This document shows, in pieces, positions 57,789 to 64,000 of a stretch of DNA of 64,000 nt. The stretch comes from Arcticibacter sp041902385 (lineage in GTDB: Bacteria; Bacteroidota; Bacteroidia; Sphingobacteriales; Sphingobacteriaceae), in contig NZ_CP169244.1 in assembly GCF_041902385.1 (NCBI RefSeq), forward strand, positions 2,790,001 through 2,854,000, written 5' to 3'. Every line of letters starts with the position of its first letter. The stretch's first letter is position 1. The notes beneath the pieces were generated by a model. The model worked only from the letters and a program-made list of their open reading frames with translations. It was not told where the DNA came from and made no database searches. The position numbers and the translations under genes were made by a program.

Positions 57789-58010
57789 AGTTGTAGGTTG
57801 TAAGTTGTAAGTTGCAGGTTGTAAGTTGCAGGTTGTAAGTTGTAGGTTGTAAGTTGTAAGTTGCAGGTTGTAAGTTGCAGGTTGTAAGTCATGGTAGTAA
57901 GTATTAGTGGGGGTATAAGTTTCAAGTAGGAAAGTGGCGATCTTAATTATCAAACTGAAGATCTGCAACCCCTCACCAAAAACTCTTAACTCGCATCCTG
58001 CAACTCAAAC
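57789..58010. repeat. Tandem heptad array (2 x 49 bases) with inverted arm
   Basis: Fourteen units of RGTTGYA run from 57789 to 57886. They form two perfect copies of a 49-base, seven-unit pattern (A, G, A, A with C, G, A with C, G as first-base variants). A short reverse-oriented arm (units GTTGCAG, GATGCGA, GTTAAGA on the minus strand) lies at 57981-58010. The array reads through on the minus strand as a false heptapeptide repeat. Confidence 0.85.
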
Positions 58011-58022
58011 CAAAGAAAAGAT

Positions 58023-59159
58023 ATGTATAAAAGAATATTATTATTGCTTTTAATAGCGACGGGAGCCAGCGCTTTTGTGCTGGCACAGGATAAGGCATGG
58101 AAAAAAGGAATACTGGTTGACGAGTTTATTTATGAGTCGGCCCCATTCCCGCAGGCCCATTCGGCAACAATTGTAGAAACACCGACGGGTCTTGTTTCCG
58201 CGTTCTTCGGCGGAACGAAGGAAAGGAATCCTGATGTCTGCATCTATGTGAGCAGGCACGAGAACGGGAAGTGGACCGCTCCTCAGAACGTGGCGGATGG
58301 CGTTATGCCGGATAAACGCTATCCCACCTGGAATCCTGTATTGTATCAGATACCCGGGGGAGATCTTTTACTATTCTACAAGATCGGTGCAAGCCCTTCA
58401 ACCTGGCATGGCTGGATGAGGTCGTCTAAAGACGGAGGAAAGACCTGGTCTGCTGCTACATCACTTCCCGAGGGATACATAGGGCCGGTAAAAAATAAAC
58501 CTGTCCTTCTGAGCAACGGCAATCTCTTCTGTCCAACCAGTACAGAGGGGAACAAGGTCGGAAACAGCTGGCAGGTGCACTTTGAGGTGACGCCTGATTT
58601 CGGTAAGACGTTCAGAAAGGTAGGTCCTATAGCTGCTGATAGTTTAGACGCGATACAGCCGAGTATCCTGGATCATGGAAATGGCAAACTTCAGATTTTA
58701 GCGAGAAGTCGTAACAGAGCAATCCTTCAGTCGTGGTCGCACGACAACGGCGAGACCTGGGAACCCTTGACCAGGACCAGTCTTCCAAACAATAATTCGG
58801 GGACGGATGCGGTAACGTTGAAGGATGGTCGTTTCGCGTTGATCTACAACCACGTTTTGCCTCCTGGAAAGTTGGCAAAAGGCCCGCGCACTCCTTTGAA
58901 CCTTTCCATCTCTAAAGACGGAAAGACCTGGTATGCTGCGGCAATACTGGAAGATTCTCCAATCAGCCAGTATTCCTATCCTTCTATCATTCAAAGCAAA
59001 GATGGGATGATCCATGTGGTATATACCTGGAGAAGGCTGAAGATTAAACATGTCGTGATAGATCCGGCCAAACTGAAGTTAAAGAAGATAAAGAAGGGAG
59101 TATGGCCTAAAATGAAAGGCTACACTGCTCCGACAGGTGGCGAAATCACCAATGATTAA
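58023..59159 (+). CDS. Secreted BNR-type beta-propeller hydrolase (sialidase superfamily)
   Basis: This 378-residue protein has a signal peptide ending ...LAQ and six propeller blades. Asp-box-like turns are seen: MRSSKDGGKTWSAAT, SWSHDNGETWEPLT, SISKDGKTWYAAA. The N-terminal SAPFPQAHSATIVETPTGL and central SGTDAVTLKDGRFALIYNH are typical of the BNR_2 subgroup found in plant-glycan PULs, which differ from true neuraminidases. The linkage it cuts is unknown; rhamnosyl, Kdo or Dha links are candidates in this setting. It is followed, with a short overlap region, by an esterase gene. Confidence 0.78.
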   Translation: MYKRILLLLLIATGASAFVLAQDKAWKKGILVDEFIYESAPFPQAHSATIVETPTGLVSAFFGGTKERNPDVCIYVSRHENGKWTAPQNVADGVMPDKRYPTWNPVLYQIPGGDLLLFYKIGASPSTWHGWMRSSKDGGKTWSAATSLPEGYIGPVKNKPVLLSNGNLFCPTSTEGNKVGNSWQVHFEVTPDFGKTFRKVGPIAADSLDAIQPSILDHGNGKLQILARSRNRAILQSWSHDNGETWEPLTRTSLPNNNSGTDAVTLKDGRFALIYNHVLPPGKLAKGPRTPLNLSISKDGKTWYAAAILEDSPISQYSYPSIIQSKDGMIHVVYTWRRLKIKHVVIDPAKLKLKKIKKGVWPKMKGYTAPTGGEITND

Positions 59160-59196
59160 ATCACGCAGAATAGCAACTGCAGCAATAGTACAAAAA

Positions 59197-60573
59197 ATGC
59201 GTAAATTCATAATTTTTGTCCTTTTTGTATTCCTGACTGCTGCTGCAAAGGCGCAGACAGCAGACGACGCTTTTCGGCGTCCTCTAAAAGAGGTGACCAG
59301 TGATATTGAAAAACAGTTCAATGTTAAAATAAGGTATTCTGAGGATCTGGTAAGAGATCGTTGGGTTACTTATGCAGGCTGGCGCTTTCGCCCGGATGTA
59401 GAGCAGACATTAACCAACGTGATGGCCTCTCAGGATATTACCTTTGCGAAGGAAGGAGAGGGGAAATATAAGCTCCAGAACTTTCAGTACCACCTGAAAA
59501 CACCGCAGGAAGGGAAGCAGCAGCTCGACTATTTGTGGATGAGATTTCATGATGTGCCTTCCTGGGAAAAGCGAAAAGAGGAGCTGCGCGAGTGCATGTG
59601 GAAAGCACTTCGTTTGTCCCCGCTTCCTGCAAGGCCAAAAAGCGCACCGATCATATCAAATAAGCGCACTATGAATGGTTACACCATTGAGAATGTGGCA
59701 ATTGAAACGTTACCGGGGCTGTATGTGTGCGGCTCTTTATATCGGCCGCTAAAAGCAAAAGGAAAGGTGCCGGTCATCCTCAATCCGGATGGTCACTTTG
59801 GCGATGGGCGTTACCGCGCTGACGCCCAATACCGCTGTGCCATGGAGGCACGTATGGGGGCTATCGCTTTCAGCTATGATCTTTTTGCATGGGGCGAATC
59901 AGCGCTGCAGTTTCCTTCAAGCGACCACAGAAAGAGCCTGGCAATGAGTATTCAGGCTCTTAACAGTATCCGCATTCTGGACTGGCTGTTAACATTTAAA
60001 AATGCTGATCCCTCCAGGGTGGCAATAACAGGCGGTTCAGGGGGCGGAAGTCAGACCATGCTCATCACCGCTCTTGATGACCGGATCAAACTCAGCGTTC
60101 CGGTCGTTATGATGTCGTCTTATCATAGCGGAGGCTGCCCTTGTGAAAGCGGCATGGGTGTGCACCTTTGCGGCGGGGGCACCAATAACGTTGAAATAGC
60201 GGCTATGGCGGCTCCCCGTCCGCAGCTTGTCGTTTCTGACGGAAAGGACTGGACGCAGCAGGTACCCCAGGTGGAGTTTCCTTACCTGAAGAAGGTGTAT
60301 AGTTTTTATGGAAAAGACGCCCTGGTTGAGAATGCTCATTTTCCTAAGGAGGGTCACGACTATGGCAAGAGTAAGCGTATGGCGATGTATAACTTTATTG
60401 CCCGTCACTTCAGACTGGATCTTAAAAAGGTTTCTGATGCTAATGGTAACATTGACGAGTCGGCTGTTATTATTGAAAAATATACCGCCATGTATGTCTT
60501 CGGCGAAAAGGGCGAGAAGCTTCCGGCTAACGCCATTCACAATTTCTCTGAAGTAGAAAGGTTTTTTAAATAG
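59197..60573 (+). CDS. CE19-like pectin methylesterase or acetylesterase (alpha/beta hydrolase) with STN-like N-domain
   Basis: This 458-residue exported esterase starts at ATG 59197 with signal peptide ...AAAKAQ. Residues about 25-95 look like an STN/secretin-type domain (LKEVTSDIEKQFNVKIRY; VEQTLTNVMASQDITF). The hydrolase domain has the nucleophile elbow TGGSGGGSQT (about residue 290) and the catalytic His in FPKEGHDYGKSK (about residue 388). A CPCESGMGVHLCGGG loop is rich in Cys and Gly. It resembles the Bacteroides pectin methylesterase type grouped as CE19; that link is from memory. Confidence 0.8.
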   Translation: MRKFIIFVLFVFLTAAAKAQTADDAFRRPLKEVTSDIEKQFNVKIRYSEDLVRDRWVTYAGWRFRPDVEQTLTNVMASQDITFAKEGEGKYKLQNFQYHLKTPQEGKQQLDYLWMRFHDVPSWEKRKEELRECMWKALRLSPLPARPKSAPIISNKRTMNGYTIENVAIETLPGLYVCGSLYRPLKAKGKVPVILNPDGHFGDGRYRADAQYRCAMEARMGAIAFSYDLFAWGESALQFPSSDHRKSLAMSIQALNSIRILDWLLTFKNADPSRVAITGGSGGGSQTMLITALDDRIKLSVPVVMMSSYHSGGCPCESGMGVHLCGGGTNNVEIAAMAAPRPQLVVSDGKDWTQQVPQVEFPYLKKVYSFYGKDALVENAHFPKEGHDYGKSKRMAMYNFIARHFRLDLKKVSDANGNIDESAVIIEKYTAMYVFGEKGEKLPANAIHNFSEVERFFK

Positions 60574-60574
60574 G

Positions 60575-61486
60575 ATGGAAGATCAGGAGCTTAAAAGAAT
60601 AAACAGCAGGCGTCGGTTTTTGGGAAATGCTGCTGTGCTGACAGCAGCACTTTGTGTCCCTGATTCGCTGCTCTGGGCTGCTTCGTCTAAGAAGTCGAAA
60701 TACAAGATTGCAGTAGTGGATCTGATGATTCTCAAACGGCAGAAACTGAGTGCTTTTGAACTGGCAAAGGAGATAGGCGCAGACGGGCTTGAAGTGGATA
60801 TGGGTGGATTAGGAAGCCGTGACACTTTCGACAATAAACTTGCTGATCCGTCTGTAAGGGAGCAGTTTCTGCAGAAGTCAAAGGAGCTGGGGATTGAAAT
60901 AAGTTCTATTGCCATGACCGGTTTCTTCGCTCAGTCTTTCGCTGCCCGGCCTACTTATCAAAAGATGGTTGGAGATTGCATTGACACCATGGTGGCAATG
61001 GGAGTGAAGACGGCCTTTCTTCCTTTAGGCGTTCAGGGTGATCTGACGAAGAATCCCGAATTGCGACCGGCTATTGTAGAGCGCCTAAAGGTGGTTGGAA
61101 AAATGGCTGAGAAGGCAGGTGTAGTGATTGGGATTGAAACTACCCTTGATGCAAGGGCAGAGGTACAGCTATTGAAGGATGTAGGCTCAGACGCCATAAG
61201 GAGCTACTTTAAGTTTGCCAATGCGGTCAGGAACGGGAAAGATATCTCCGAGGAATTGAAGATCCTTGGAAAAAAGAGGATCTGCATGATTCATTGCACG
61301 AACGAAGACGGCGTGTGGCTGCAGAACGATCCGGCAGTAAATCTAGAGAAGATAAGGCAGACGCTCGATAAAATGGGCTGGAAAGGCTGGCTTGTGGTGG
61401 AACGGTCGCGTGATCAGAAGGATCCGCGGAACGTAAAATGGAATTTTGGCGCTAATGTGGCTTATCTGAAGCAAATATTTCAGTAG
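60575..61486 (+). CDS. Tat-exported sugar phosphate isomerase/epimerase-family protein
   Basis: This 303-residue protein is of the xylose-isomerase-like TIM-barrel superfamily. The N-terminus has a twin-arginine signal NSRRRFLGNAAVLTA, so it would be folded in the cytoplasm and exported to the periplasm. Barrel features include ELAKEIGADGLEVDMG, GVKTAFLPLGVQG, IGIETTLDARAEVQLL and GWKGWLVVERSRDQKD, with Glu, Asp and His positions fit for a metal. The substrate is unknown. It starts 1 base after the esterase stop and ends the operon. Confidence 0.82.
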   Translation: MEDQELKRINSRRRFLGNAAVLTAALCVPDSLLWAASSKKSKYKIAVVDLMILKRQKLSAFELAKEIGADGLEVDMGGLGSRDTFDNKLADPSVREQFLQKSKELGIEISSIAMTGFFAQSFAARPTYQKMVGDCIDTMVAMGVKTAFLPLGVQGDLTKNPELRPAIVERLKVVGKMAEKAGVVIGIETTLDARAEVQLLKDVGSDAIRSYFKFANAVRNGKDISEELKILGKKRICMIHCTNEDGVWLQNDPAVNLEKIRQTLDKMGWKGWLVVERSRDQKDPRNVKWNFGANVAYLKQIFQ

Positions 61487-61703
61487 GGGTAACGGCTGTA
61501 AGGGATCTGTTTCCGACTCGGTTTCACTATCGTTTTTTAAGAACCTACGTCTCGCAGAAGTTATCCTCATGACGATTCTACAGCCCTGAAAGTCTCCCGG
61601 TAGCTATTCAGCCTTTGCTCGCGTCGATTGCCTTTAGGAATACAAAATTAACATTTTTGTTACTATGAGTGTTTTTCTTGAGGTGCAGTATGTCGAGGAT
61701 AAT

Positions 61704-61762
61704 ATCATACAACATATAGAGAACTTTTTATATAAAAGCGGGAAGCCCGGCGCCTATTTTTG
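61704..61762 (+). promoter_or_regulatory. PUL operator-promoter F
   Basis: The distal half-site ATCATACAACA (61704), the proximal AT-rich site TTTTTATATAA (61725) and the -7 box TATTTTTG (61755-61762) have the same offsets as the other sites. The ATG follows 29 bases later. The rest of the 305-base gap holds no other feature I can support. Confidence 0.72.
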
Positions 61763-61791
61763 TTGTTCAAAACCTGAGATACGAAAGAAGA

Positions 61792-64000
61792 ATGCGCAAA
61801 CTAACGCTTGTTTTCTCGCTGTTACTTTTATTTTCCGCTTCCGTTATTGCTCAGGCTCCTTTTGTTAGCAATCTCCGTTGCGAATTGAAAAAAGAGCCTT
61901 TGGGCATAGAAGTGCGGGCGCCACGTTTAAGCTGGGAGGTCAGCTCTGAAAAAAGGAATCTGCACCAGTCGGCTTACCAGATCCGGGTGTGGGGAGACCC
62001 CGCTAATCTAAGTTCTGGGAAAGGGCTTATTTGGGATTCCGGAAAGATCGTTTCTTCGTCTTCTGTACAGGTGAGCTATAATGGCCCTGTGCTCGTTCCT
62101 GCTAAAACATACTACTGGGAGGTCCGTGTATGGGACGCTCAGGGAAGGGTGTCCCCCTGGAGCAAGCCCGCTTCCTGGCAGTCGGGTCTGTTCTCGGCGG
62201 CTGACTGGAAAGGAGCACAGTGGATTGCGTACGAAAAGTTACCAGAGAACGAGAGGATAGTTCCGGCACAACACGGCAAAGGAGATAAGACGCTGAAGCC
62301 GGTAAACAATGTTCTTCCGCTCCTGCGGAAAAGCTTTTATGTGAAGTCGCCCCTGAAGCGGGCCACAGCCTTTATCTCAGGCCTCGGACAATTTGAAATG
62401 AGCGTCAATGGTAAAAAGGCAGGGGATCATTTCCTCGATCCTGCCTGGACCAAATATGACAAGGAGGCTGTTTATGTTACTTTCGATGTTACATCTGACC
62501 TTAAGCCCGGAAAAAATGCGCTGGGTGTGATGCTCGGCAACGGCTTTTATTTTCAGCCGAGGGACAAACGCTACAGAAAGCTGACTGGTGCTTATGGCTA
62601 TCCTAAAATGATCTGCAGGCTGCAACTGGAATACCAGAATGGCGCCATCGAAAATATTGTAAGCAACTCTTCCTGGAGGACTTCATCAGGACCTGTTACA
62701 TACAGCAGTATTTACGGTGGGGAAGACTACGACGCCCGCCGGGAGAAAAATGGCTGGTCAACTGCGGACTATAATGATAAGGACTGGAAATCGGTTGTTT
62801 TGGTACAAGGTCCTCCCGTTCTTAAATCTCAGATGGCCGACCCTGTGAAGATCTTTGAAAGTTTTGAGCCGGTCCATACAAAAAAGATCAGCGAAGGTGT
62901 ATACGTTTTTGACCTTGGCCAGAACGCCTCCGGAATACCAAGCATTGCGGTTCAGGGAAAAAGAGGGGATACCGTTCGCATCATTCCGGCCGAATTATTA
63001 AATGAGGATGGCACGGCAAACCAGAAATCAACAGGTAAGCCCGTCTATTACGATTATGTGTTGAAGGGAGAAGGGGTGGAGTCATGGCAACCCCGCTTTA
63101 CCTATTACGGCTTGCGCTACCTTCAGATCGAGGGAATATCTCTAAAAGAAGAAGGAAGCCGTACAGGACTGGCTACGCTGCAAAGCGTGAGAGGTCTTCA
63201 TATTCGGAATGCTGCAGAGCCGGCTGGGGAATTTGGCTGCTCGAGCGATCTTTTCAACAGAACCTCGAAATTGATCGACTGGGCTATTCGCAGTAATATG
63301 ATGAGCATCTTTACCGACTGCCCCCATCGGGAGCGGCTGGGCTGGCAGGAAGAGGTTCACCTGATGGGGAACTCAATCAGGTACAACTACCAGATTGCAA
63401 ACCTGGGCAAGAAGGTGTTAAATGATATCAAAACCGCTCAGACTCCTGAAGGTCTTATCCCCGCAACTGTGCCAGAATATACAGTAATGGATTTTGCTAA
63501 TGGCGTCTTCCGTGATTCCCCCGAATGGGGAAGTAACGGTGTTATTCTTCCCTGGTACTTATACCAATGGTACGGGGACAGGGACGTTCTTCAGGAGAGT
63601 TACTCCATGATGCAACGCTATGTGAATTATCTGGGCAGTAAGGCTTCCGGTCATATCGTCTCGTATGGTCTGAGCGACTGGTACGACATCGGTCCTGAGC
63701 GGTCTGGCTTTTCACAGATGACACCAATGGGTCTCACCGCTACTGCATACTACTATTACGACCTGACGATTATGCAAAAGGTGGCCGCCCTTCTTGGAAG
63801 GAACCAGGATGCGGAGAAATATCGTGCTCTTGCCTCAGAAGTCCGTAAAGCTTTTAATACGAAGTTCTTCGATAAAGATAAGGTGCAGTACGGTACAGGA
63901 AGTCAGACGTCTAACGCCATGGCGGTATATATGGGCCTTGTGGAGCCGCAATTTAAAGAAGCAGTTGTCAGTAACATTGTAAAAGACATACGCTCACGTA
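61792..64000 (+). CDS. GH78 alpha-L-rhamnosidase (second), runs off the right edge
   Basis: The first 736 residues are present; the gene continues past the window. A signal peptide ending VIAQ leads to the fibronectin-like start EPLGIEVRAPRLSWEV, an N-terminal sandwich (FISGLGQFEMSVNGKKAGDH) and the (alpha/alpha)6 catalytic region with SIFTDCPHRERLGWQEEVH (about residue 505). It differs clearly from the first GH78 protein, so the two probably remove rhamnose from different linkages. It is the first gene behind operator F. Confidence 0.93.
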   Translation, partial: MRKLTLVFSLLLLFSASVIAQAPFVSNLRCELKKEPLGIEVRAPRLSWEVSSEKRNLHQSAYQIRVWGDPANLSSGKGLIWDSGKIVSSSSVQVSYNGPVLVPAKTYYWEVRVWDAQGRVSPWSKPASWQSGLFSAADWKGAQWIAYEKLPENERIVPAQHGKGDKTLKPVNNVLPLLRKSFYVKSPLKRATAFISGLGQFEMSVNGKKAGDHFLDPAWTKYDKEAVYVTFDVTSDLKPGKNALGVMLGNGFYFQPRDKRYRKLTGAYGYPKMICRLQLEYQNGAIENIVSNSSWRTSSGPVTYSSIYGGEDYDARREKNGWSTADYNDKDWKSVVLVQGPPVLKSQMADPVKIFESFEPVHTKKISEGVYVFDLGQNASGIPSIAVQGKRGDTVRIIPAELLNEDGTANQKSTGKPVYYDYVLKGEGVESWQPRFTYYGLRYLQIEGISLKEEGSRTGLATLQSVRGLHIRNAAEPAGEFGCSSDLFNRTSKLIDWAIRSNMMSIFTDCPHRERLGWQEEVHLMGNSIRYNYQIANLGKKVLNDIKTAQTPEGLIPATVPEYTVMDFANGVFRDSPEWGSNGVILPWYLYQWYGDRDVLQESYSMMQRYVNYLGSKASGHIVSYGLSDWYDIGPERSGFSQMTPMGLTATAYYYYDLTIMQKVAALLGRNQDAEKYRALASEVRKAFNTKFFDKDKVQYGTGSQTSNAMAVYMGLVEPQFKEAVVSNIVKDIRSR

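Noticed and set aside
57738..57968. Minus-strand open frame with a repeating Thr-Tyr-Asn-Leu-Gln peptide
   Set aside because: It is the translation of the 7-base tandem array, whose 21-base period gives a false heptapeptide repeat. It overlaps the end of the DUF3826 gene and has no start signal.
61665..61868. Short plus-strand open frame across operator F
   Set aside because: It overlaps the promoter and the start of the second GH78 gene in another frame and has no protein-like features.

Overview
The window is a piece of a Bacteroidota chromosome, most likely from a soil or plant-associated member of the Sphingobacteriaceae (Pedobacter-like). The evidence is a SusC/SusD pair, many secreted glycosidases, Rho with a long N-terminal insert, DUF2851, DUF3826, and promoters of the Bacteroidota type: a TAnnTTTG -7 box, with TTTG 19 bases upstream in the best case, in front of a tRNA pair.

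Layout. 1-13 kb is ordinary core genome: the end of an Hpt protein, pssA, rho, pyrF, a GC-rich orphan gene, a DUF2851 gene, a PspC-like gene, an ABC-permease relic, ftsK, lolA, a small conserved gene with an MBL-fold hydrolase, two tRNA-Leu genes, and a thioredoxin gene with a small partner. From about 13.1 kb to the end is one large polysaccharide utilisation locus (PUL). It encodes two unassigned glycosidases, GH28, GH95, GH2, a sodium:solute symporter, a DapA-family aldolase, an AraC regulator, a fucose-isomerase-family enzyme, two DUF3826 proteins, SusC/SusD, two tandem PL1 pectate lyases, a 1051-residue beta-helix protein, a GH140 apiosidase, GH43, two beta-propeller sialidase-like proteins, an SGNH esterase, a second GH2, two GH78 rhamnosidases, a CE19-like esterase and a sugar isomerase.

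How the genes work together. GH140 (apiose), GH95 (L-galactose/fucose), GH28 and PL1 (homogalacturonan backbone), GH78 (rhamnose), GH43, a methyl/acetyl esterase and keto-acid-type propellers point to rhamnogalacturonan-II or a similarly complex pectin as substrate. SusCD imports oligosaccharides, periplasmic enzymes trim them, and the symporter, isomerase and aldolase-like proteins handle the released sugars. That assignment is inference from families.

Main discoveries. (1) Seven PUL transcription units share one promoter architecture: two half-sites of the form ATNNTAYAATA placed 21 bases apart, at an exactly constant distance (51 bases) from a TAnnTTTG-like -7 box. The proximal half-site takes the place of the usual -33 box, as expected for an AraC/HTCS-type activator. 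(2) Four intergenic gaps in the PUL hold inverted arms made of 7-base tandem units. One such pair tightly brackets a gene for an S23-type four-helix-bundle protein and ends on the base before the GTG start of the GH43 gene. (3) Nine single-base losses break eight genes, including ftsK and lolA, and at least eight of them lie in a T or G homopolymer. This looks like base-calling error rather than gene decay, so these genes are described here as intact proteins with a flagged break.
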